Shown here: positions 1 through 5,000 of the stretch, piece after piece
How positions within the stretch are numbered: the stretch's first letter is position 1
Layout of the letters: each line of letters begins with the position of its first letter
Assembly (NCBI GenBank): GCA_905236195.1
Contig: CAJOOX010000115.1
Location: 1 to 6,472, forward strand
Length of the DNA stretch: 6,472 nucleotides
Direction of reading: 5' to 3'
From: an uncultured Bacteroidales bacterium
GTDB lineage: Bacteria > Bacteroidota > Bacteroidia > Bacteroidales > UBA3663
Translations under genes and position numbers: made by a program
The notes under the pieces: generated by a model
Database searches by the model: none
Seen by the model: the letters and a program-made list of their open reading frames with translations, nothing else
What the model was told of the DNA's origin: nothing

Positions 1-1
1 C

Positions 2-109
2 TGGAACCTGCCGCTGGTGGACAATTCCGGCCGCTATCTCGGCATGCTCCAGAAGACCAAGATCTACACCACCTACAGACATGTGCTGCAGGACTTCTCC
101 GAAGACTGA
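2..109 (+). CDS. C-terminal end of a CLC-type chloride channel (CBS domain), partial
   Basis: Only the last 35 codons are present; the frame is open from base 2 to TGA at 107-109 and the start lies upstream of the window. The tail reads WNLPLVDNSGRYLGMLQ, then KTKIYTTYRHVLQDFSED. This matches the end of a CBS domain (a 'lPVVD..GrYlG' strand followed by a final helix with 'i...YR.vLq.fS') as found at the cytoplasmic C terminus of Bacteroidetes CLC chloride channels or Cl-/H+ antiporters, where CBS pairs are thought to sense nucleotides and gate the pore. The membrane part is not visible, so another CBS-tailed protein remains possible. A strong terminator follows 87 bases downstream, so this gene is probably not co-transcribed with the rest of the window. 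It probably marks the chromosomal side of the accessory region. Confidence 0.68.
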   Translation, partial: WNLPLVDNSGRYLGMLQKTKIYTTYRHVLQDFSED

Positions 110-195
110 CGAATAGACATCACGACTACTAATGCGCCCGTTGTATCTGTTGAAAAATTGATTCCGCCCCAACCTGCCCGCATGGCCACCTGATA

Positions 196-232
196 AAAAC
201 GTCCCGCATCCCGACTGGGTGCGGGGCGTTTT
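196..232 (+). terminator. Intrinsic terminator after the chloride channel gene
   Basis: AAAACGTCCCGCA (196-208) pairs with TGCGGGGCGTTTT (220-232) over 13 bp with one G-U pair, and CCC/GGG (210-212/217-219) can extend the stem around a GACT loop. The A-tract before and T-tract after the GC core make it potentially bidirectional. It isolates the gene at 2-109 from the next transcription unit. Confidence 0.85.
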
Positions 233-245
233 ATTAGGAAAATAA

Positions 246-271
246 CGGACAGTAAAGAAAATTTTCGGACA
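246..271 (+). promoter_or_regulatory. CGGACA direct repeat upstream of a -7 box, possible activator site
   Basis: CGGACA occurs at 246-251 and again at 266-271, 20 bp (about two helical turns) apart on the same DNA face. Taking the -7 box at 300-307, the repeats fall roughly at -67 and -47, where an activator would sit. The position expected for a -33 TTTG (about 276-280) has none. A third CGGACA lies at 382-387 in the leader. Binding by a regulator is inference. Confidence 0.3.
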
Positions 272-299
272 AACATTACTCTATTTAAAAAGTTTTCGC

Positions 300-307
300 T
301 ATCTTTG
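300..307 (+). promoter_or_regulatory. Bacteroidetes -7 promoter element (TATCTTTG)
   Basis: TATCTTTG matches the Bacteroidetes primary sigma factor -7 consensus TAnnTTTG. No good TTTG is present 19-21 bases upstream, so this is a half-consensus promoter that may need an activator. Transcription would start around 312-315, giving a leader of about 115 nt for the gene at 428. Confidence 0.55.
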
Positions 308-370
308 CAGTCGGGTTTTCATACTTAGTGCAAACAGGTATGTCTGCTTAAAAACCGCAAGCCCTGACTG
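308..370 (+). promoter_or_regulatory. Foldable 5' leader of the 428 gene
   Basis: CAGTC (308-312) pairs with GACTG (366-370), GGG (313-315) with CCC (362-364), TTTT (316-319) with the A-run at 350-354, and CATAC (320-324) with GTATG (338-342). Together these form a long, interrupted stem. A four-codon mini-ORF (ATG at 340, TAA at 349-351) lies inside. If transcription starts near 313, the outermost base pairs would be lost. The fold is read by eye; no energy was computed. Confidence 0.35.
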
Positions 371-427
371 AAAAGGACCTACGGACAATTTCAGTAAACC
401 GATATAAATTTTTAAATAAGATAAGTG

Positions 428-1597
428 ATGTTCTATTCACCTAAAATATATGACCCGGAAGCGGGTATGAGCCAAATCATTGAAGCTGCATCCAAATTCG
501 ATGCAGAGCGGCTGGTGTATGCGCTGGAGTTTAAGCATGTGGATGAGAGCTGGATGGAGCGCATGGCGAAGGAAGTGGCCGAGTACAGGATAAAACTGGA
601 GAAAGAACATGGACGGCTGAAGGAATTTGCCCAGGTGTTCAACCAACAGTTCGCCACCGTCAACAACACCTGTTTCAGCAGCGCCTGGATTCTGCTGAAG
701 AAGTTGCGTAGTGGTATAAGCGAAACGAAGCGCATCTTTCAGAAATTCAGCCCCCGAGGGCATCGGGACTCGGGAGTTCACCCGGAGGAGCAGACAGTTT
801 CGGTCTACGACCATTCGTACATAAGCACAGATACCTATCAACTGCAACTGTTTGACCTGAAAAGTTTTCCTCCATGCGTGAGTGCACTCTGCGATGAAAT
901 GAAGAGATTCTTCAACGTCCTTATCAATTGCATGAAGTTGTGTCTGACCGTTCTGGAACAGGAAGAGAAGATACGACAGAATCCCCAATACTGCAGTTTC
1001 CTGTTCGAGCGGATGAAGGAAAAGGTGTATGAACAATGTTGGGACCTGCTGGATATAATTGAACAGAGCGGAAGCCAGCTGACCCCGGAACACAATCCGG
1101 CCATTGCCGACCGGAGCCATTATCAATCGGACAAGGAATGGGCGGCGACGGCTTTCCATAAACACACCAGACCGGATGTCAAAAAGCTCGTCATCAAAAC
1201 AATCATGGACGAGGAGGCCGGCAGCGATTTGACGCATACTGAAATCATGTTGTTCGGCAACGATGTGGAGCGGGTGCATAAATTGCGTGATATCATCCGG
1301 GGTTTCGACCGGCTGGTGCCCGCGATTCATAAACGCAAGAACCTCCCGCCCAGGTGTATCAAGATGTTCCTGCACTATGCGGGTATCACCTACCTCCAGG
1401 AGAAGAAAGCTGTTGACTACTTCAAGGATATATATCAGGCTTCGCCGAATCACTCCCACAATATGGTGAGCTATACGGCAGTCAATGGAGTCAAGCTGCC
1501 CAACCGTCCCGAGGAGGATGAGGCCTACAATTCCTTCGTGGAGCAGATTGAGAAGCTATTTATTGCTACCCCGACATTGCAAAACGCTGTTGTGTGA
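428..1597 (+). CDS. Unrecognised 389-residue helical protein
   Basis: I do not recognise this family. The ATG at 428 was chosen; a GTG immediately before it (425) would add one residue. There is no signal peptide or membrane segment, so a soluble cytoplasmic protein is expected. Residues 20-75 are charged and probably helical (FDAERLVYALEFKHVDESW, then MAKEVAEYRIKLEKEHGRLK). Residues 150-204 contain five cysteines (150, 155, 168, 172, 189) plus C204, but they do not form a clear zinc-binding pattern. Residues 235-320 are basic and helical (FHKHTRPDVKKLVIKTIMDE, then RDIIRGFDRLVPAIHKRKN) and might bind nucleic acid, which is only a guess. It has its own -7 box and leader upstream and a strong terminator 54 bases after its stop, so it is probably monocistronic. 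By eye its codon use looks less GC-rich than that of the genes at 2081 and 3984, which would fit separate acquisition. Confidence 0.85.
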   Translation: MFYSPKIYDPEAGMSQIIEAASKFDAERLVYALEFKHVDESWMERMAKEVAEYRIKLEKEHGRLKEFAQVFNQQFATVNNTCFSSAWILLKKLRSGISETKRIFQKFSPRGHRDSGVHPEEQTVSVYDHSYISTDTYQLQLFDLKSFPPCVSALCDEMKRFFNVLINCMKLCLTVLEQEEKIRQNPQYCSFLFERMKEKVYEQCWDLLDIIEQSGSQLTPEHNPAIADRSHYQSDKEWAATAFHKHTRPDVKKLVIKTIMDEEAGSDLTHTEIMLFGNDVERVHKLRDIIRGFDRLVPAIHKRKNLPPRCIKMFLHYAGITYLQEKKAVDYFKDIYQASPNHSHNMVSYTAVNGVKLPNRPEEDEAYNSFVEQIEKLFIATPTLQNAVV

Positions 1598-1650
1598 GTT
1601 TCTCCGAGCATTTTTTGCAATAAACTTTTCCCCTGATTCCAAGCGCAAAT

Positions 1651-1684
1651 GTATCAGTCCGACCCGGGCTGGTACTTTTTTTTT
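1651..1684 (+). terminator. Strong intrinsic terminator of the 428-1597 gene
   Basis: GTATCAGTCC (1651-1660) pairs with GGGCTGGTAC (1666-1675) in an uninterrupted 10-bp stem containing two G-U pairs, around a GACCC loop. It is followed at once by nine T residues (1676-1684), the standard shape of a factor-independent terminator. It sets the end of the first transcription unit. Confidence 0.85.
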
Positions 1685-1701
1685 CTGCGTTTTGTCCACC
1701 C

Positions 1702-1781
1702 AATCCAATTTCTGGAGAAAATTGGATTCGAGGCCGTTTTTTTGGATTGGAAACTGTAACGTTCTGGCCGGAAGAATCCAA
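1702..1781. repeat. Cluster of AATCCAAT/ATTGGATT inverted repeats in a gene-free stretch
   Basis: AATCCAATTT (1702-1711) and AAATTGGATT (1719-1728) are perfect 10-bp inverted arms around a 7-base loop. TTGGATT (1742-1748) and AATCCAA (1775-1781) form a second pair. Related words recur downstream: ATTGGAATCC near 1852-1861, and TCCGAAA twice in tandem at 1831-1844. The gene-free stretch 1598-2080 otherwise holds the terminator, a promoter and a leader; the small ORFs across it have no recognisable protein features. The repeats could bind a regulator of the promoter at 1895 or be remnants of insertion. Confidence 0.5.
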
Positions 1782-1894
1782 TTTCCGGGATGAGGAATCA
1801 ACTTGATAAACTATTGGGCGCAAACTTTATTCCGAAATCCGAAATCCGGGTATTGGAATCCTGTTTCCAGGCCGGCGAGAATCAAGCGGAAAGA

Positions 1895-1926
1895 TTTGGA
1901 TATCCGGGCGAATACCCCTATCTTTG
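1895..1926 (+). promoter_or_regulatory. Consensus Bacteroidetes promoter (TTTG-N20-TATCTTTG)
   Basis: TTTG at 1895-1898 and TATCTTTG at 1919-1926 are separated by 20 bases, within the 19-21 expected for Bacteroidetes promoters. Transcription would begin near 1930-1933, about 150 nt before the ATG at 2081. No other match to the consensus was found before 5478, so it probably drives 2081, 2653, 3984 and perhaps 5001 as one operon. Confidence 0.8.
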
Positions 1927-2010
1927 CAACAGAAATTTCGATCGCGGAGTTTCTGCTGCATTCTTGTTTTCAAGTCTGGCGGCAGTCAAAAAAAACAGCA
2001 CGGCTCCGCA

Positions 2011-2059
2011 CACGGGATGAAATTGCTTTCTATGTCCCGTGACGTGCCAGAAAGCATTT
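2011..2059 (+). promoter_or_regulatory. Possible H-type pseudoknot in the leader of the 2081 operon
   Basis: Stem 1: CACGGGA (2011-2017) with TCCCGTG (2035-2041). Stem 2: GCTTTCT (2025-2031) with AGAAAGC (2049-2055), extended by AAAT/ATTT (around 2020-2023 and 2056-2059) past a bulged T. The arms interleave in the order 1, 2, 1', 2', so the stems either form an H-type pseudoknot (connecting loops of about 7, 3 and 7 nt) or are mutually exclusive alternatives. The structure ends 21 nt before the ATG at 2081, where it could affect initiation. Confidence 0.45.
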
Positions 2060-2080
2060 GTATTTTAATAATTTTTATTT

Positions 2081-2434
2081 ATGAAACAGAACACAATGCT
2101 TTACTGCGACCTGAAGACCTGGCTGCGCGAGGACTCGCTGATGGAGCCCGGCAAGGAGTACTCCGGATACATCCGCCGCGACCTCCCGGACGAAGACAAC
2201 GGTTGTGACGACTGGCACTTCACCTTCGTGGAGTCGCAGCCCCGCCGGAGAGAGAGACGCAACGCGCACCTCTACGAAGGCAATTACGTGACCCTCACCC
2301 TCCGTCCCGACGGCGGCCTGCGCCTCAACTTCAAGACCCTGCCTTCCGGCAGGAACTTCGACATCGCAGGCTATGCCCTGGGTGTATGCAACGAGATCCG
2401 TCTGGCGCTGACTTGCTTCTTAGGGAAAAGGTGA
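2081..2434 (+). CDS. Small hypothetical protein, first gene of the replication-type operon
   Basis: A 117-residue protein of unknown family. The ATG at 2081 follows an AT-rich leader (TAATAATTTTTATTT), typical of Bacteroidetes initiation regions that lack a Shine-Dalgarno sequence; an in-frame ATG at 2096 is an alternative. It has no signal peptide or membrane segment. Residues 28-90 look beta-rich, with WHFTFVE (45-51), a very basic stretch QPRRRERRN (53-61), YVTLTLRPDGGLRLNF (69-84) and then a short helical tail. The basic loop would suit binding of nucleic acid, but that is speculation. Its place ahead of an ATPase and a primase, behind the promoter at 1895, suggests an accessory or regulatory role in that module. 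Codons are strongly GC-ending, unlike the next gene. I am confident it is a real gene and unsure of its function. Confidence 0.85.
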   Translation: MKQNTMLYCDLKTWLREDSLMEPGKEYSGYIRRDLPDEDNGCDDWHFTFVESQPRRRERRNAHLYEGNYVTLTLRPDGGLRLNFKTLPSGRNFDIAGYALGVCNEIRLALTCFLGKR

Positions 2435-2437
2435 ACC

Positions 2438-2625
2438 CGGGCAATTATCTCAGCAGTCTCAAATCTCAAATCTCAGTTCGAAAAAATGTCACAATTCATT
2501 TCGAACATGGCTTTAAAAGCCTTTATAAATCCCTATATAATAGGTATTTATATATATAAAGAGAAGAGATGGGGATGACATTTAAAATTAATTGAGATTT
2601 GAGATTTGAGATAGCGGGCAATTAT
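2438..2625. repeat. Hairpin-rich AT block bounded by an 11-bp direct repeat (candidate origin or small inserted element)
   Basis: The gap 2435-2652 holds no gene but much structure. TCTCAAATCTCAAATCTCA (2457-2475) is perfectly inverted at 2593-2611 (19 bp); each arm is a tandem AAATCTC array. A second inverted pair, AAATGTCA (2484-2491) and TGACATTT (2576-2583), is nested inside. The core has GTTCGAAA/TTTCGAAC (2476-2483/2499-2506), the palindrome GGCTTTAAAAGCC (2509-2521), a near-palindrome around CCTATATAATAGG, and TATATATAAA. The whole is bounded by direct copies of CGGGCAATTAT (2438-2448 and 2615-2625), like a target-site duplication. Tandem repeats, AT-rich core and palindromes beside ATPase and primase genes also fit a replication origin. 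Confidence 0.6.
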
Positions 2626-2652
2626 TAAACCTATTAAAATCGCTGTAAGACA

Positions 2653-3978
2653 ATGATTTACAACATTTTCGACAAGGCGGCTCCGGTAATGCCGAGACCG
2701 TCAAAAGGCACAGAATTCTGCAAATTACTCCTCTCAAAGGCCTCAAAAGACATGCGTGAACCCCTCATTCCGATGGTAATTCCTGCACTTGCGGCTCATT
2801 TGTCTGGTGTTGAGTTTCAATATTGTGACAACAATTATTATGAACTTTGCGGTCAAATGGGGCATCTCATAGGCCCGTCAGGCATTGGAAAAGCCCAATT
2901 GACACGTCTCATAGAGGCTGTAATGCGCACATTCCGAGACCATGATGAGACAGAATACAAGAAACTTGTGGACTGGCAGCGGCAAGTCAAGACACGAGGA
3001 GCCAACAAGGAGAAACCCGAAAGACCTGAAGTTTGCTTCTGGTTTCCTCCGGCAGATCTTACCAATGCAGCTTTTCTCCAGAATGCGATGGCTTTGGAGA
3101 AAATGAATAACCGCACGCAGTTTCTCAATCTCCCGGAGGTGGAAATGGCCGACCGTATCTGCGGAGGGCATAAGCAGGTGAGCCAGATGGTGAGAAACAT
3201 TTATGACTGCCAGCGAGCCGGAGCACTGAGGGCTACGGCCGACGGTGTGGTGGGCAACCCAATCCTTCGCGCCTGCCTGACGTTCAGTTCGACACCTGAG
3301 GCAGCAAGGTTGTTCTACAAAAAAGACCTTACCAACGGATTCTTCGGCCGTATTCCTTTCGCCTACAAGAAACGCGGAGAGCGCAAAGGCCTTATCCCTC
3401 GTCAGGGCAATTATTACGACGGGAAGTTTCTGGCGCAACTTGACAGCTACCTGAAGCTTCTGGACGATTGCAAAGGGCGTTTTGTCGTGAAGCCGCTGAA
3501 TAAGATTGCTGACCAGCTGGCTGAGGATATGGCGCGACTTGCCGACCTCGCGGACGACGATATGCTGTTTGAGCTTTCTCACCGCAGTATCTTTGCCGCT
3601 TGGAAAAAAGGGGCATTGCTCTGGATACTGAACAACCAGACGTGGACCCGTTCTATGGGCGAGTTTGTGATATGGTTCTGCTTCTACGATCTGTGGTCAA
3701 AAGTCAAGGTGTTCGGCGATATGTTCAAAATAACTGATGAACAGGCTGATGAGACGCAGAAATGCGGACCCAAAAATATGCTCAGCAACCTTGAGACATC
3801 ATTCAATGAGTCGCAACTGGAGGCGCTCCGCATCAGCCTTGGCAAGAGCCGGGAGGGAACAAGACATCAACTAAGCGTCTGGCAGAACCGCGGCTTCATC
3901 ACCTACTCTGCCCAGACGGGACTGTACTCCAAGACGGAGAAGTACCTCGAAGGTTTAGGATTAACGGTTAAAGGTTAA
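2653..3978 (+). CDS. VirE/DUF3987-like P-loop ATPase of a replication module
   Basis: A 441-residue protein resembling the VirE/DUF3987 group of P-loop ATPases, often found beside primases in Bacteroidales mobile elements and taken to act as helicases or replication ATPases. A Walker A-like loop GPSGIGKA lies at residues 74-81; it has Ala where Ser or Thr normally follows the Lys, so nucleotide binding may differ. Residues 156-165 (QFLNLPEVEM) give an acidic Walker B-like strand (E162/E164). NGFFGRIPF (228-236) resembles the conserved 'G-hydrophobic-R' segment of DUF3987, with R233 a possible arginine finger. Residues 380-435 look like a winged-helix end (SQLEALRISLGKS, then SVWQNRGFITY). The ATG at 2653 was chosen; no promoter is evident just upstream, so transcription from 1895 is likely. 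Its last codons (LTVKG-stop) are made of a TTAACGG tandem array, and only 5 bases separate it from the primase gene. Codons look less GC-rich than those of its neighbours. Confidence 0.82.
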   Translation: MIYNIFDKAAPVMPRPSKGTEFCKLLLSKASKDMREPLIPMVIPALAAHLSGVEFQYCDNNYYELCGQMGHLIGPSGIGKAQLTRLIEAVMRTFRDHDETEYKKLVDWQRQVKTRGANKEKPERPEVCFWFPPADLTNAAFLQNAMALEKMNNRTQFLNLPEVEMADRICGGHKQVSQMVRNIYDCQRAGALRATADGVVGNPILRACLTFSSTPEAARLFYKKDLTNGFFGRIPFAYKKRGERKGLIPRQGNYYDGKFLAQLDSYLKLLDDCKGRFVVKPLNKIADQLAEDMARLADLADDDMLFELSHRSIFAAWKKGALLWILNNQTWTRSMGEFVIWFCFYDLWSKVKVFGDMFKITDEQADETQKCGPKNMLSNLETSFNESQLEALRISLGKSREGTRHQLSVWQNRGFITYSAQTGLYSKTEKYLEGLGLTVKG

Positions 3979-3984
3979 CGGTTA
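3961..3984 (+). repeat. TTAACGG heptamer array spanning the ATPase stop and primase start
   Basis: Three heptamers in tandem, TTAACGG (3961-3967), TTAAAGG (3968-3974) and TTAACGG (3975-3981), are followed by a degenerate fourth unit, TTATGGA, that contains the ATG of the primase gene. The second and third units also supply the TAA stop of the ATPase gene (3976-3978). A change of one unit would alter the ATPase C terminus and the spacing to the next gene. Confidence 0.8.
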
Positions 3985-4880
3985 TGGATAATCTCGAACT
4001 TCAAAAGCTGCGCGACCTCCCCATTGAGGGGGTCGCGAGGCGACTGGGACTCAAGGTGGAGAAGCACAAGTGCCTCTGCCCGTTCCACAGCGACCACCAT
4101 CCCTCGATGGCGTTCAAGGTGAGCAGGAACACCTACCGCTGCTTCGTATGCGATGCCCACGGCGACACCATCTCGCTGACGATGGGCTGCACGGGCAAGT
4201 CGTTCAGGGAGGCCTGCCGCTGGCTGGCGGATGATGATGTAGTTTCAAGTTCAAGGGTTCAAGGTTCAAGTGACTTGAACCATGAAACCAGGACCATGAA
4301 ACCATTCAACACGGCGCGCTACGCCCGCTACTTCATCTACCCCACGCTCACGGAGGCGGCGAAGCGTTTCCTCTACGACGAGCGCAGGATTGACCCGCGT
4401 GTGGTGGGCTGGTGCCGTCTGAATTCGTTCCGCGACTGGCTGCAGATTCCCTACTACGACCGCGAGGGACACCTCACCGGGATTCAGAGCCGGTACTTGG
4501 GCAACGACCCCTCGCAGCCCCGTTTCCGCTTCCCGCAGGGCTCGCAATGCGGCATCTACAACCTGCCCGTGCTCAACCGTCTGCAGCCGGGCGACGAGCT
4601 GTGGATCACGGAGGGCTGCTCCGACTGCTGGGCCATGCTCTCGGCCGGCCACAAGGCCATCGCCATCCCGTCGGCAACCCTGCTGAAACGCAAGGATGTG
4701 GAACAACTGGAAACCTTGAACCTGGAACTTGGGACCCCGTTCCACATGTTCCCAGACAACGATGTCCCGGGCGAACGTCTCTTCCTCCAATTGAAGGAAA
4801 AGCTGCCCTCGCTCGTAAGACACCAGCTGCCTCCAGGCTGCAAGGATTTTGGGGAGTACTATAAAAGCCTCACCCCCTAA
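3984..4880 (+). CDS. Compact DnaG-type primase (CHC2 zinc finger plus TOPRIM)
   Basis: A 298-residue protein with the two hallmarks of bacterial and phage primases, which make short RNA primers for DNA replication. The N-terminal zinc finger is CPFH (32-35) followed by CFVC (53-56), giving ligands C32, H35, C53, C56, with the usual 'HPSM' and 'DAHGD' flanks. The TOPRIM core has WITEGCSD (207-214; catalytic Glu210) and FPDND (256-260; metal-binding D258 and D260). DnaG is about 600 residues; this protein lacks the C-terminal helicase-binding domain, as is usual for phage, plasmid and satellite primases. Residues 86-108 are a low-complexity linker encoded by TTCAAG and ACCATGAAACCA repeats. The ATG at 3984 follows the ATPase stop by 5 bases, so translational coupling is likely. 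The stop codon is formed by a palindromic repeat. Function is well supported; the host element is not identified. Confidence 0.93.
   Translation: MDNLELQKLRDLPIEGVARRLGLKVEKHKCLCPFHSDHHPSMAFKVSRNTYRCFVCDAHGDTISLTMGCTGKSFREACRWLADDDVVSSSRVQGSSDLNHETRTMKPFNTARYARYFIYPTLTEAAKRFLYDERRIDPRVVGWCRLNSFRDWLQIPYYDREGHLTGIQSRYLGNDPSQPRFRFPQGSQCGIYNLPVLNRLQPGDELWITEGCSDCWAMLSAGHKAIAIPSATLLKRKDVEQLETLNLELGTPFHMFPDNDVPGERLFLQLKEKLPSLVRHQLPPGCKDFGEYYKSLTP
4244..4304. repeat. Repeat cluster inside the primase gene (linker-encoding)
   Basis: TTCAAG occurs four times at 4244-4270. GGTTCAAGTGACTTGAACC (4263-4281) is a perfect 9+1+9 palindrome. ACCATGAAACCA occurs at 4279-4290 and 4293-4304 with a 14-nt period. 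The stretch is in frame and encodes a Ser/Arg/Thr-rich linker between the zinc finger and the TOPRIM region, placed where an insertion would be tolerated. A similar wording (CCTTGAACCTGGAACTTGG) recurs near 4713-4732. Confidence 0.7.
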
Positions 4881-4902
4881 CCCCTCTCCAAAGGGCGAGG
4901 GG
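4871..4902. repeat. CCCCCTAACCCCTCTCC palindromic repeat forming the primase stop
   Basis: CCCCTCTCC (4881-4889) pairs with GGCGAGGGG (4894-4902) around an AAAG loop, with one mismatch; the preceding CACCCCCTAA contains the TAA stop of the primase. I recall similar CCCCTAACCCCTCTCCAAAG words as dispersed intergenic palindromes in Bacteroidetes, but could not search. No T-run follows at once, so it is not a standard terminator. It may stabilise the mRNA end or be a miniature mobile repeat. Confidence 0.55.
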
Positions 4903-4930
4903 AGTGAAATGAAGCTTCTTTACTCTCTAA

Positions 4931-5000
4931 TCTTTAGTCTTTTTTTTCTTTAGTCTTTAGTCTTTTTTTCTTTAGTCTTTAATTTTATCTTTAGTCTATT
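4931..5000 (+). repeat. CTTTAGT tandem/interspersed array before the DUF5675 gene
   Basis: CTTTAGT occurs at 4932-4938, 4948-4954, 4955-4961, 4970-4976 and 4989-4995, with a variant CTTTAAT at 4977-4983. Two runs of seven to eight T residues interrupt it, and the array runs straight into the ATG at 5001. Heptameric spacing is seen in the contiguous pairs. The tract is almost without G, so the ribosome landing zone would be unstructured; it is also prone to slippage. Confidence 0.75.

Noticed and set aside
73..276. Minus-strand 67-aa frame starting with a hydrophobic stretch (MFVRKFSLLSVIFLIKR)
   Set aside because: It runs through the terminator hairpin and antisense to the chloride channel tail; no promoter is seen for it.
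437..1459. Minus-strand open frame of 340 aa opposite the 428-1597 gene
   Set aside because: No promoter or start context on that strand; the plus strand has a -7 box before it, a terminator after it, and a normal protein composition.
1646..1653. CAAATGTA, a minus-strand -7 box (TACATTTG)
   Set aside because: No -33 element at the right distance and no gene reading leftward.
1737..1743. T-run after GAGGCCG as another terminator
   Set aside because: No GC-rich hairpin lies directly before it; the AATCCAATTT hairpin is AT-rich and ends 8 bases earlier.
1556..2042. Several short ORFs on both strands in the gene-free stretch
   Set aside because: They cross terminator, promoter and repeats, have no recognisable features, and owe their openness to repeats.
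3392..3616. Minus-strand frames inside the ATPase gene (also 2853-3200 and 2878-3582)
   Set aside because: Shadows of the 2653-3978 gene, which has clear P-loop motifs.
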